31,538 nucleotides of DNA, taken from assembly GCA_036502625.1 (NCBI GenBank), contig DASXYG010000128.1, positions 1-31,538 of the forward strand, given 5' to 3'. Below, piece by piece: positions 23,085-31,292 of the stretch; positions within the stretch are counted from its first letter, which is position 1; every line of letters begins with the position of its first letter. Both the position numbers and the translations under genes were made by a program. The notes under the pieces are model-generated. The model did not search any database and had not been told where the DNA came from. It worked only from the letters and a program-made list of their open reading frames with translations. Source of the stretch: DASXYG01 sp036502625. Its GTDB lineage: Bacteria; Actinomycetota; Actinomycetes; Streptosporangiales; Streptosporangiaceae.

Positions 23085-23432
23085 TCAGCCCCGCGCGGAC
23101 GCGGTGGTGGCGCCGAGAACCGTGTCGTGTACGGAGAAGACCGTGTCGAGGCCGGTGACCTGGAGGATCTTGCGTACAGCGGGCCGCGGGCCGGCGAGTT
23201 CCAGCGAACCGCCGCGTTCGCGGGCGCGCTTCAACGCGGCGAGCAGCACGTTCATCCCCGTGGAGTCACAGAACTCCACGCCGGTGAGGTCGACGACTAT
23301 GCGCGCCGGGCCCTCCCGGAGCGCGCTGGCGAACTCGGCCTGCAACCGGGGTGCGGTGTACAGGTCGATCTCACCTCCGGCGGTGACGACGGTGTGATCA
23401 CCATGAGATCGGCTCGAGACCTTCAGCTCCAC
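23085..23432 (-). CDS. STAS-domain anti-sigma factor antagonist
   Basis: This 115-residue protein is a single STAS domain like RsbV/SpoIIAA/BldG. The motif RIVVDLTGVEFCDSTGMNVLLA carries the conserved Ser in DSTG that a partner kinase phosphorylates. When unphosphorylated it would bind an RsbW-like kinase and free a sigma factor. The start is GTG 23432. A HATPase candidate partner lies 1.2 kb away (24610-25065) but is not in the same operon. Confidence 0.93.
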   Translation of the reverse strand: MELKVSSRSHGDHTVVTAGGEIDLYTAPRLQAEFASALREGPARIVVDLTGVEFCDSTGMNVLLAALKRARERGGSLELAGPRPAVRKILQVTGLDTVFSVHDTVLGATTASARG

Positions 23433-23530
23433 AGCGCAGACACTAGCCTGTCGCGGCGCCGCGGGCCAGGACAGCGGCGAGCCGCGCGCCGCAACGCCCT
23501 GTTACCTGCGGAAAAGTCGGGTCGCTCGCG

Positions 23531-23755
23531 TCAGCCGCGGCGGGATTCGGACGCGTCGCGGTGCAGCATGCGGACGTGGCCGTGCGCCTCTTCGTCGGGC
23601 CATCGATGCTCGCCGGGCGCGGCGTCCGCCGCGCTGCGCAGCGCGTCGATCTCACGGTGCCAGCGCTTCGTCTCGACACGACTCGCGCGTGGCCGTACGC
23701 CGATGAGCAGGAGGACCGCCGCTGCCGCCGCGGCGATCACGATCGTCATGAGCAT
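23531..23755 (-). CDS. Small single-span membrane protein
   Basis: With ATG 23755 (AGGGA 6 bases upstream) this is a 74-residue protein: one N-terminal membrane span (TIVIAAAAAAVLLLIGV) and a charged cytosolic tail with His/Arg/Glu-rich helices. An upstream in-frame start would add 40 residues and make a 114-residue protein. I do not recognise a family. Confidence 0.6.
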   Translation of the reverse strand: MLMTIVIAAAAAAVLLLIGVRPRASRVETKRWHREIDALRSAADAAPGEHRWPDEEAHGHVRMLHRDASESRRG

Positions 23756-23953
23756 CGAACTTCCCTGAACCGCCGGTGTCGCCTCGTACTGGTCCTTGGC
23801 GATCTCACCGATTTTATGCGTGTTCGCCGGAGATTCCGCCGTACGGACGGCGAACGTTCCGCGATCTGGACGCAACGGCGGGGTCCTGCTTCACCGGACA
23901 CCCGGACTGCGAGAGACTACGTCGGTGGGTAGTCGTCACCCGGAGCCGCACCG

Positions 23954-24328
23954 ATGAGCGGCGAACACGAGGACCCGCATCAGGCACGCGTCCGCGATCA
24001 TCTGGAAGCGATGCGGCAGCGCTCGGAGAAGGCCCAGTCATGGCGCAACCAGGCAGGTTTCTACACCAGCCTGCTCAACAGGCAGGGGTATGTCACGGTC
24101 CGCGCGCAGCTCAGCCGCGCCGACCTCGCGTTCCTCACCATGGCGCGCGAAGACGTGATGTCGCTCGCCGATGTGGCGCTGCGGCTGCTCGAACTGCACA
24201 GGCCGCGTGACGCCGGCGGCATCACCAGCGACCCGTCCAACCCGATCAGGCGGTGCCGTAGCTGCATGTGGCGCTGGCCGTGCCCGACGTTCCGCGCGTT
24301 CTCCGACGCGCTCGGCGGCGAGGCGTAG
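23954..24328 (+). CDS. Hypothetical protein with CxxC-WPC motif
   Basis: This 124-residue protein starts with a GGAG site 8 bases upstream. The first 85 residues are helical and polar. The C-terminal part ends with RCRSCMWRWPCPTFRAFSDA. That CxxC...WPC pattern is seen at the ends of many uncharacterised actinomycete proteins and suggests metal binding. No function is known to me. A 13-bp palindrome (TAGGGG-T-CCCCTA, 24326-24338) begins at its stop codon. Confidence 0.75.
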   Translation: MSGEHEDPHQARVRDHLEAMRQRSEKAQSWRNQAGFYTSLLNRQGYVTVRAQLSRADLAFLTMAREDVMSLADVALRLLELHRPRDAGGITSDPSNPIRRCRSCMWRWPCPTFRAFSDALGGEA

Positions 24329-24399
24329 GGGTCCCCTAGGGGTGAAATTCAGGGCGTCCCCCGATGCGCGGCCCGGAATCGCGGCATAGCGTGGTCGCC

Positions 24400-24573
24400 A
24401 TGATGAAGTTCGTATGGATCGTCGTCGCGATCTGCCTCGCGCTCTTCGTGCTCAGTTTCCTCTGGGCGGCCCTGAAGTTCCTGCTCGTCGTGGGGATCAT
24501 CGGCGTCGTCATCGCCGCGCTCGTCGGCTTCTTCGGCCGGACGTTCGGCGGCTCCCGCAACCGTTCCTACTGA
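24400..24573 (+). CDS. Small membrane protein, 57 aa
   Basis: ATG 24400 (or 24403) gives 57 residues, nearly all hydrophobic: FVWIVVAICLALFVLSFLWA and LLVVGIIGVVIAALVGFFG form two membrane spans, with a basic, polar tail (GGSRNRSY). No family is recognised. A GGCCC/GGGCC hairpin at 24586-24598 lies just downstream, between this gene and the convergent HATPase gene. Confidence 0.65.
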   Translation: MMKFVWIVVAICLALFVLSFLWAALKFLLVVGIIGVVIAALVGFFGRTFGGSRNRSY

Positions 24574-24609
24574 CGACCCCTGACCGGCCCGGTGGGCCCG
24601 TCGCGCGGG

Positions 24610-25065
24610 TCAGGACGTCCGGGCCGCTCCGTCGAGCGACTCGGACCCCTCCTTGGCAATGGGGACGAGCGCCCCATCGGCCAGGACGGCCCACACGATG
24701 GTCGTGCCGTCCTCGTGACGCACACCCCACTGGTCGGACAGACGGTCGACGATTCCGAGCCCGCGCCCGCCGAGCGCCGACAGCGACGTGTGCGACACGC
24801 GCGGCTCGGTGGCCGCACCGCCGTCGATGACGGAGACCTCGACGTAGCCGTCGGGGGATATCCGCCATGACAGGCGCACGTTTCCTGACGGCAGGGGACG
24901 GGCGTGACGGAGCGCGTTGCTCAGCAGTTCGCTGACGATGAGCACCGCGTCGTCGACGACCGCGCGCATCACGCCCGCACCGGCCAATTCGGCTCCCAGC
25001 CGGTGGCGGGCGAGGCCGACGCTCGTCGGATCGTGCGGGAGCAAGATCGCGCTCGGCGCACTCAC
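24610..25065 (-). CDS. RsbW-like HATPase, anti-sigma type
   Basis: GTG 25065 (GGAGG about 10 bases upstream) gives 151 residues. The GHKL ATPase fold is visible: N-box VSELLSNALRHARP near residue 47, G1 box SVIDGGAATEP, and GGRGLGIVDRLSDQWG near 112. Actinomycetes hold many such proteins; they act as anti-sigma kinases or phosphorylate STAS proteins such as the 23085-23432 product. The DNA-binding or sigma partner is not in view. An upstream in-frame extension is possible but lacks family features. Confidence 0.9.
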   Translation of the reverse strand: MSAPSAILLPHDPTSVGLARHRLGAELAGAGVMRAVVDDAVLIVSELLSNALRHARPLPSGNVRLSWRISPDGYVEVSVIDGGAATEPRVSHTSLSALGGRGLGIVDRLSDQWGVRHEDGTTIVWAVLADGALVPIAKEGSESLDGAARTS

Positions 25066-25597
25066 CCTGTGTCGACCTCCCTTGATCGGCTTTCCGGCCA
25101 CCGAGATCTCACGCTCCCGGTACGACCGAAATGCCCAGCTAAACGCGGAGAGAAACACACGCAGCAGGTTGCCGACCAATTACGAGGAGTGATCTTTTCG
25201 TCGCAAGTCGGCGCGCTTCGCTTGACCATGCGCGGAATTGCCCCACAGGGGCCTGCCGCGCACACTTCGCGACGCGGTGCAACGTGACGAGCATCATGGT
25301 CATGTCGGGTCATGACGGCATTGTCGTACCCCTGCGAACGCCGATGTCCCACGCATTCGGCCTGCCATGGGTGTCCGGGTCCGGTCAGCCAGGTCGGGTG
25401 TACCGGCGGGCTCGACGTCACATCATTACCGTCATCCGACCGGCGGCGCCGGTCAATTACGAGGGATCGGAACCTCTGACGATGTCACGTTCCAATGAAA
25501 AGAAACGCGACTCTTTCCTGTCCTTTGTGTAAACGAGTCCACTCCTCTAGGCGACACGGCTTCTCGACAGTTCTCCGTCGCCGGCCCGAGCCGAATA
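25066..25597. other. 530-bp gene-free region with 11-bp direct repeat
   Basis: I see no convincing gene. The sequence is less GC-rich than its surroundings and codon bias is absent in all frames. CAATTACGAGG occurs twice, at 25177-25187 and 25454-25464, each followed by a purine-rich stretch. It may hold promoters for the HATPase gene and for unknown small transcripts. Confidence 0.5.
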
Positions 25598-27514
25598 CTA
25601 GAACGAATCCGGAGCCGACTCGCCTGACCTCGAATTATCCTCAGAATCGAGGGAAACCGACGCGGCCGTGCGCAGCGTCATCCGCATGCGGGTGCCGCGC
25701 GGAACCCGCGACTCCGCGGTGATCTCGCCGCCCTGCGCGCGGACGAGCCGGCGCACGATGTACAGCCCCAGCCCGATGCCGCCGAACCTGCGGCGGTCGC
25801 CGGCCTCGCCCTGGACGAACCGCTCGAAGATCCGGTCGTGGTCGCCCGGCGCGATGCCCACGCCCTCGTCGTCGACCTGGACGACGATCGCGGCGTCGTG
25901 CCCGGAGCCCTCGGCCCAGGCGGTGACGGTGATCGGCCCGCCGTCCGGCGCGTACTTCAGCGCGTTCTCCAGGAGCTGCCCGATGACGACATCGCTGGCC
26001 ATGGCGTCGCCGTACGCGTCGGGCAGGTCGTCGGGGACGTCGACGACCAGGGTGTGCCGGTCGGTGAGCGTACGGAACGCGACGGACGTGCCGACGATCA
26101 GCTTGCCGAGGTCGAACGGCGCGTTCGTGACGCTGAGCTGGCCGGTGCCCGCGCGCGAGCCGAGCAGGAGCTGCTCGACGAGGCGGCCGAGGGACCCGGC
26201 GCGCTCGGCGATGGTCGCGACGGCGCCGTGGCGGTCGTCGTCGGAGAGGTGCTCCCACCGGTTGACCAGCGTGCTCGCGAACCCCTGTACGACGGTGATC
26301 GGGGTGCGCAGCTCGTGGCTCGCGGTGGCCATGAAGAGGTCCTTGGCCTCGTCGAGCTCCTTGGACTTCGTGACGTCGCGGAAGTCGACGACCCGCTCGC
26401 CGGTCTCCGGGATGCCGGCGACCAGGATCTCCAGCCAGCGGCCGTTCGCGAGCTGGTGGGTGACGGACGCGTCCTGCCCGGGCAGCGGGAACGGCAGCGG
26501 CTTGCCCATGACGTCCTCGGCGCTGATGCCGGTCAGGACCCCGGCGGCGGGGTTCCACTGGCGGACGTGGCCGGCGTCGTCGAGCACCGCGATGCCGTCG
26601 GCGCTGGAGTCGATCACCGCGCGCTCGTGCGCGCGCTGCCGCTTGAGGTCGGCGTACGCCATCGCGTTGGACAGCGCCACGCCCGCGTTCCCCGCGAGCA
26701 GTTCCAGCAGCTCGAGCTCGACATGGCCGACCTTGCGGCGGCTGTAGAGCGCGTAGAGCGCGCCGTACGGGCGGCCCTGGACGTACGACAGGCCGAGCGC
26801 GATGGTGTGCAGGCCGGACAGCTCGGACCAGATCAGTTCGTCCAGCGACCGGGTGACGCCGGTGGCCAGCATGACGGCCTTGCCGCTGCGCTGGAGCTCG
26901 CCGACGAGGCTGGTCTCGAGGTCGGCGGTGTCGTTGCGGAGGTGCTCGGGCAGGCCGGTCAGCGACACCAGCCGCAGCCGGTCCCCCTCGATCAGCGTGA
27001 ACCCGCCGGCGTCCGCCCCGGTCAGCTCGGTGAGGCTGACCACGATGCGGTCGAGCAGCGACGGGAGGTCGAGCTCGGTGTTGATGTCGGCGACGACGTC
27101 GGTCAGCCGGCGGACGAGCCGGGCGCGCTCCGCGACGTGGTGCTGCGCGGCCTCGTCCTCTTCGTACGGGCGCAGCACGCTGATCCAGCCGGTCAGCCTG
27201 CCTTCGGAGTCGCGCAGGGCGCCGGTGCTGATGCGGACGTCGACGAGCGAGCCGTCGCGGCGGAAGCGGCGCGTCGCGATGGACACGTCGCCGCCCGCCG
27301 CGACACGTTCGAGCACGGCGTGGTGCTCGGCCATCAGTTCGTCCGGGACGATCGCGGGCTCGCGCCCGGTGATCTCGTCCGCGCGCCAGCCGAACAGCCG
27401 CTCCGCCGCGCGGTTCCAGAGGATCACCCGGAACCTGAGATCGAGCGCCACGATCGCGTCGGGCGCCGACTCCACGGCGGCGGCGGCGAGAGGATCGGGG
27501 TTCACGCAGGCCAT
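25598..27514 (-). CDS. PAS-GAF-PAS sensor histidine kinase
   Basis: This 638-residue protein has no membrane span and is probably cytosolic. PAS domain one is at about 10-120 (APDAIVALDLRFRVILWNRA), then a GAF domain (about 150-290; SLLDRIVVSLTELTGADAGG) and a second PAS (about 300-390). The HisKA helix holds the phosphorylated His in ATASHELRTPITVVQGF (about 400). The HATPase domain has N-box LENALKYAPDGG, G1 DDEGVGIAPGD and G2 FGGIGLGLYIV. No response regulator gene lies beside it, so it is an orphan kinase. The signal is unknown; the GAF could bind a cofactor or small ligand. Confidence 0.94.
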   Translation of the reverse strand: MACVNPDPLAAAAVESAPDAIVALDLRFRVILWNRAAERLFGWRADEITGREPAIVPDELMAEHHAVLERVAAGGDVSIATRRFRRDGSLVDVRISTGALRDSEGRLTGWISVLRPYEEDEAAQHHVAERARLVRRLTDVVADINTELDLPSLLDRIVVSLTELTGADAGGFTLIEGDRLRLVSLTGLPEHLRNDTADLETSLVGELQRSGKAVMLATGVTRSLDELIWSELSGLHTIALGLSYVQGRPYGALYALYSRRKVGHVELELLELLAGNAGVALSNAMAYADLKRQRAHERAVIDSSADGIAVLDDAGHVRQWNPAAGVLTGISAEDVMGKPLPFPLPGQDASVTHQLANGRWLEILVAGIPETGERVVDFRDVTKSKELDEAKDLFMATASHELRTPITVVQGFASTLVNRWEHLSDDDRHGAVATIAERAGSLGRLVEQLLLGSRAGTGQLSVTNAPFDLGKLIVGTSVAFRTLTDRHTLVVDVPDDLPDAYGDAMASDVVIGQLLENALKYAPDGGPITVTAWAEGSGHDAAIVVQVDDEGVGIAPGDHDRIFERFVQGEAGDRRRFGGIGLGLYIVRRLVRAQGGEITAESRVPRGTRMRMTLRTAASVSLDSEDNSRSGESAPDSF

Positions 27515-27566
27515 CGTGCCATCAAGCCGACCATGATCGCCGCCGGACCACAGGATGCACCTGCGG

Positions 27567-27908
27567 TTACGCCACGGTGGCCGGTCCGCCGGTCTCGCTG
27601 ACCATCGGCCGCGCGGCCGCCTCCCACGCGTGCATGCCGCCCGAGACGTTGGTCGCCTTCCAGCCCGCCTGGTTCAGCGCCTGCGTCGCCTGGGCCGAGC
27701 GGCCGCCGGACCGGCAGACCACGTAGACGTCCCGGTCGGCCGGGATCTCCTGGGCGCGCTCGCCCAGCGTGCCCAGCGGAATGTGGACGGCGTGCGGCGC
27801 GTGGCCCGCGACCCACTCGTCCTGCTCGCGCACGTCGAGCAGGTACCCGTCATCGGGTACGGCCGTGACGTCGATCGCCGGGATGTTCCCCCCGAAGGGC
27901 ACAGTCAT
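27567..27908 (-). CDS. Single-domain rhodanese
   Basis: ATG 27908 gives 113 residues, one rhodanese domain. YLLDVREQDEWVAGHAPHA is the family entry motif and VVCRSGGRSAQA holds the active-site Cys; NVSGGMHAWEAA closes the domain. It likely carries persulfide sulfur. An upstream in-frame extension is a shadow of the divergent SSI-like gene. Confidence 0.93.
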   Translation of the reverse strand: MTVPFGGNIPAIDVTAVPDDGYLLDVREQDEWVAGHAPHAVHIPLGTLGERAQEIPADRDVYVVCRSGGRSAQATQALNQAGWKATNVSGGMHAWEAAARPMVSETGGPATVA

Positions 27909-27980
27909 CGCCTCTTCCCATCGCCTGAAAAAATCCTGGGTCGCACGGAACCATGCGGAACCCGCTCTCGTCCAACCCGC

Positions 27981-28403
27981 ATGAGGCGCTGGACCGTGCT
28001 CGTTCTGCCGCTCGTACTCGCCTCCGCGGCCGCTTGCGGCACCAACGATGCCAACGTAGGACCACAAGGACGCTCGAGCACGCACGCGTCCGCCACCGAT
28101 CTCACCGTCACGGTGACGGCGAAACCCGGGGCGAAGCCGCGTGCCTGGTCGCTGAGATGCGACCCCGCCGGCGGCGACCATCCGGCCGCCGCGAAGGCCT
28201 GCGCCGCCCTGGCGAAGGCCAAGAACCCGTTCCAGGCGACACCGAAGAAGCGCATGTGCACGCAGATCTTCGGCGGCCCCCAGAAGGCCCGCATCAGCGG
28301 CACCTGGCACGGCACCAAGATCAACGCGTCGTACTCCCGGCAGAACGGCTGTGAGATCGACCGCTGGAACGCCATCAAGACCGTTCTCAACCAGAAGGCC
28401 TGA
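27981..28403 (+). CDS. Subtilisin-inhibitor-like (SSI) lipoprotein
   Basis: ATG 27981 gives 140 residues. A signal peptide (RRWTVLVLPLVLASAAAC) ends in a lipobox with the modified Cys at about 19, so the mature protein should be membrane-anchored. The mature part has SSI-family features: LRCDPAGGDHPAAAKACAAL, CTQIFGGPQKARISGTWHG and a later NGCEID. The four conserved cysteines are in place. The usual SSI reactive-site loop around P1 (between CTQ and the C-terminal Cys) looks degenerate, so inhibitor activity is uncertain. It diverges from the rhodanese over 72 bp. Confidence 0.85.
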   Translation: MRRWTVLVLPLVLASAAACGTNDANVGPQGRSSTHASATDLTVTVTAKPGAKPRAWSLRCDPAGGDHPAAAKACAALAKAKNPFQATPKKRMCTQIFGGPQKARISGTWHGTKINASYSRQNGCEIDRWNAIKTVLNQKA

Positions 28404-28494
28404 CCGGACGTCCCCAGAACCGGGGGGCACGGACGGCCGTCGCGCGCGACTCGGGGCGTGCGCGGCGGCCTTGTCCTTTTCCCCGTCGAACGCG

Positions 28495-29355
28495 CTATTT
28501 CAGCAGCTTCGACATCCGGCGGTCGGCCAGCGGCTTGCCGCCGGTCTGGCATGTGGGGCAGTACTGCAGCGCCGAGTCGGCGAAGGACACCTCGCGGATC
28601 GTGTCGCCGCAGACCGGGCACTTCTGGCCCGCTTTGCCGTGCACGCGCAGGCCGGTCTTCTTCTCCGCCTTGAGGTCGCCGGTGGCCAGGCCGCGCGAGC
28701 GCTCGACCGCGTCGCGCAGGGTGTCCTGGATGGCGGCGTAGAGCGTGGTCACGTCGTCGTCGGTCAGGCTCGACGCCAGCTTGAACGGCGACATGCGCGC
28801 GACGTGCAGCACCTCGTCGGAGTACGCGTTCCCGATGCCCGCGATCACGCTCTGGTCGCGCAGCAGCCCCTTGATCTGCGTACGCCGCCCGTCGAGCAGC
28901 GCGGCGAACGCCTCGCGGGTGAAGCCGTCGGCCAGCGGATCGGGGCCGAGCCTGGCGATGCCGGGCACCTCGGCCGGGTCGGAAACCACGTAGACCGCGA
29001 GCCGCTTCTGCGTGCCGTGCTCGGTGAGGTCGAACCCCGAGCCGTCGTCGAGGTGCACGCGCAGCGCCATCGGCCCCCGGCCCGGCTTGGGCGGCGCGGA
29101 CGGGAGGTCGTCGCGCCAGCGCAGCCAGCCGCCGCGGGCCAGGTGGATGACCAGGTGCTCGCCGTCGCAGTCGAGATCGAGGAACTTCCCGTGGCGGGCG
29201 GCGGCGGTGATCGTACGCCCGGCGAGGTCGGTGACCGGCGGTGCGTACGTCTTCAGCGCGGAGATGGCCGCGACGTCAACGCGGCTCACACGGTGGCCGA
29301 CGGCCCGCTCCCGGAGGAATCCGGTGAGCGCCTCGACCTCGGGCAGTTCGGGCAT
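28495..29355 (-). CDS. Fpg/Nei family DNA glycosylase
   Basis: This 286-residue base-excision repair enzyme begins MPELPEVEALTGFL, giving the catalytic Pro2/Glu3 after Met removal. A conserved Lys in ARHGKFLDLD follows. The helix-two-turn-helix region includes KGLLRDQSVIAGIGNAYSDE, and a C-terminal zinc finger CPVC...CPTC (about 243-268) ends the protein. It should remove oxidised bases such as 8-oxoguanine or oxidised pyrimidines. Whether it is MutM or an Nei-like paralogue cannot be settled here. Confidence 0.95.
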   Translation of the reverse strand: MPELPEVEALTGFLRERAVGHRVSRVDVAAISALKTYAPPVTDLAGRTITAAARHGKFLDLDCDGEHLVIHLARGGWLRWRDDLPSAPPKPGRGPMALRVHLDDGSGFDLTEHGTQKRLAVYVVSDPAEVPGIARLGPDPLADGFTREAFAALLDGRRTQIKGLLRDQSVIAGIGNAYSDEVLHVARMSPFKLASSLTDDDVTTLYAAIQDTLRDAVERSRGLATGDLKAEKKTGLRVHGKAGQKCPVCGDTIREVSFADSALQYCPTCQTGGKPLADRRMSKLLK

Positions 29356-29444
29356 GACCCAAGTCTGCCAAATGGCAACAAGCGGCCCCGGGAACCGGCG
29401 TCCCGGCCGCGACAGCGGCGCCGCCCGCCCCGTACGGTTGGCGC

Positions 29445-30116
29445 ATGAGCACGCCCCTGATCCTCGCCGAGGAGCTGGTCCTGCTCGGCCACGACGCCTC
29501 CACCGGCCGGCGGATCGCCGACGGCACCGGCCTGACCGTGGCCACGGCGGGTTCGCTGATCGCCGACCTGGCCCTGGCCGAGCGCATCGACCTGGACAGC
29601 AGGCGGGTCGCGGTGCTGAGCCCGGCCCCCGTCGGCGACGCGGAGCTCGACGGCGTCCTGGCCTGGATCGCCGCCGAGACCCGGCCCCGCAAGCCGGAAT
29701 GGCTGATCTCCAAGCTGAACAAGCGCGATCTCCCGAGGCGCGTCCAGGCCCGGCTCGCCACGCGCGGCATCGTCCGCGCCGAGGAGCACCGGGCGCTCGG
29801 CATCTTCCCGTACGACCGCTACCCGCAGCTCGACCCGCGCCCCGGGCACGAGGCGCGCGGGCGCATGTGGGAGGCGATCAACGGCGCCGCGCCGACCCCG
29901 CGTACGGCCGCGCTCATCGCGTTGACCAGCGCGTGCCGCCTCGACCGCAAGATCTTCCCGGACGTCGACCGGCGCCTGCTGAAGCGGCGGGCGAAGGAGA
30001 TCTCCGAGGGCGAGTGGGCAAGCGCGGCCGTACGGAAGGTCATCCAGAGCATCAACGCCGCCGCGGCGGGCGCGGCGGCCGCGGCCGCGAGCGCCGGCGC
30101 CGCGGGATCGAGCTGA
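29445..30116 (+). CDS. GOLPH3/VPS74-like (GPP34) protein
   Basis: This 223-residue protein matches the GPP34 domain: TPLILAEELVLLGHDASTGR, SLIADLALAERIDLDSRRVA, WIAAETRPRKPEWLISKL, and DRYPQLDPRPGHEARGRMW near residue 125. In eukaryotes the domain binds phosphoinositides and Golgi enzymes. The bacterial role is not established. The last 25 residues are an Ala/Gly-rich tail. Convergent with the hemoglobin-fusion gene, whose stop directly follows. Confidence 0.92.
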   Translation: MSTPLILAEELVLLGHDASTGRRIADGTGLTVATAGSLIADLALAERIDLDSRRVAVLSPAPVGDAELDGVLAWIAAETRPRKPEWLISKLNKRDLPRRVQARLATRGIVRAEEHRALGIFPYDRYPQLDPRPGHEARGRMWEAINGAAPTPRTAALIALTSACRLDRKIFPDVDRRLLKRRAKEISEGEWASAAVRKVIQSINAAAAGAAAAAASAGAAGSS

Positions 30117-30887
30117 TCAGCCGGTCCACGGCGGCGCCACGCCCCACCCCCAATGGGGGACGGGCGCTTCCCCGATCGGTTCGGCGCCGGGCCGCGAGTT
30201 GGCCACCGCGAGCCGCGTGCCCCACTCGATGTATCCGGCGAACGCGGCGCGGAACTCCGGATCGTCCGGGAGGCCGACCTCGTCGGCGGCGTCGTGCAGG
30301 AGGCTCACCCAGCGGCGCCGCTGCGCCTCGCTGATGCCGCGCCCCAGGTGCTGGCGCAGCATGCGCGGATAGCCGCCGCGCTCCCTGGTGTAGCGGTCGG
30401 GCCCGCCGAACACCTCGCCCAGCCAGACGGCCACGTGGTCGGGGTGGTGCGGGTCCATCCCGGCGAACAGCGGGCCGACCAGCTCGTCGTCGAGGACATG
30501 GCGGTAGAACGCGGTGAACAGCCTCCGCAGCGCCTCCTCGCCGCCGGCCCATTCGTACAGCGTGGGCGCCTGGTCGGGCGCGCCGCCGCGGCCGGCGACC
30601 GGCGTCGCCTCGTAGTGGCGCATCTCCTCGATCCGCTCGACGTACGGGCGGATCGCCGCGAAGAACGCCGGGAAGTGCTCGCCCTTGCGGAAACCGTCCA
30701 TGTGGTCGGCGGCGGACGTCCAGACGATGCGCAGGACGAAGCACGCGGGCTCGTCGACGCAGCGGGCCAGGTCGTACTCGACGCATTGGGGCGCGGCGGC
30801 CAGCGACTCGGCGGCGCGCGCGTACGCGGACTCGAATTCGGCAGCGTCGCCGTCGGCGATTCGGTACCGGATGTACTCGGTGATCAC
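30117..30887 (-). CDS. ABM monooxygenase-like + truncated hemoglobin fusion
   Basis: This 256-residue protein joins two domains. Residues 1-95 are an antibiotic-biosynthesis-monooxygenase (ABM) type ferredoxin-like domain (ITEYIRYRIADGDAAEFESA). Residues 110-235 are a group II truncated hemoglobin with TLYEWAGGEEALRRLFTAFY (Tyr B10), the HPDHV turn, proximal His in RMLRQHLG, and Trp G8 in RRRWVSLL. A Pro/Trp-rich tail follows. Such fusions are known in actinomycetes. A role in oxidation of a quinone-like substrate, or in O2/NO chemistry, is inferred. The start is GTG 30887, 27 bp from the divergent HxlR gene. Confidence 0.93.
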   Translation of the reverse strand: MITEYIRYRIADGDAAEFESAYARAAESLAAAPQCVEYDLARCVDEPACFVLRIVWTSAADHMDGFRKGEHFPAFFAAIRPYVERIEEMRHYEATPVAGRGGAPDQAPTLYEWAGGEEALRRLFTAFYRHVLDDELVGPLFAGMDPHHPDHVAVWLGEVFGGPDRYTRERGGYPRMLRQHLGRGISEAQRRRWVSLLHDAADEVGLPDDPEFRAAFAGYIEWGTRLAVANSRPGAEPIGEAPVPHWGWGVAPPWTG

Positions 30888-30914
30888 CCGGCGAGCCCAT
30901 CATGGAGACATGCG

Positions 30915-31292
30915 ATGGACAAGTACGCACCTTCGGGTAAGTACGTGACGGCCGGGCGCATCTACCACTGCCCGGTCGAGGTGACCATGGAGGTCATCGG
31001 CGGCAAATGGACGCCCGTCCTGCTCGCCCACCTGAAGGAGGGCGTGCGCAGGTTCGGCGAGCTCCACCGCCTGATGCCGGACGTCAGCGAGAAGATGCTG
31101 GTGCAGCGGCTGCGCGAGCTCGAACGCGCCGGGCTGGTCGCGCGTACGGTCCACCCGGGGCGCACACCGCGGGTGGAGTACGACCTCACCGACGAGGGCC
31201 GGTCGCTCGGCCCCGCGCTCCAGGCGCTGTACGACTGGGGACGCGGCCGCGCCGACCGCGAGGGCCTGACGGTCAGCCCCGTGGGCGGCTAG
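30915..31292 (+). CDS. HxlR-family transcriptional regulator
   Basis: This 125-residue winged-helix protein has the family start YHCPVEVTMEVIGGKWTPVL with the conserved N-terminal Cys, then HLKEGVRRFGELHRLMPDVS and the recognition part KMLVQRLRELERAGL. HxlR proteins often sense quinones, aldehydes or oxidants through that Cys. The divergent hemoglobin fusion is the obvious target, given the 27-bp shared gap (30888-30914), where an operator should lie. ATG 30915 is the start. The last 4 bp overlap the convergent partial gene. Confidence 0.94.
   Translation: MDKYAPSGKYVTAGRIYHCPVEVTMEVIGGKWTPVLLAHLKEGVRRFGELHRLMPDVSEKMLVQRLRELERAGLVARTVHPGRTPRVEYDLTDEGRSLGPALQALYDWGRGRADREGLTVSPVGG

Noticed and set aside
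25284..25532. 82-codon plus-strand frame in the gene-free region
   Set aside because: No ribosome site near a plausible start, no codon bias and no recognisable features.
25838..27601. 587-codon plus-strand frame opposite the histidine kinase
   Set aside because: Antisense shadow of a kinase with all expected motifs.
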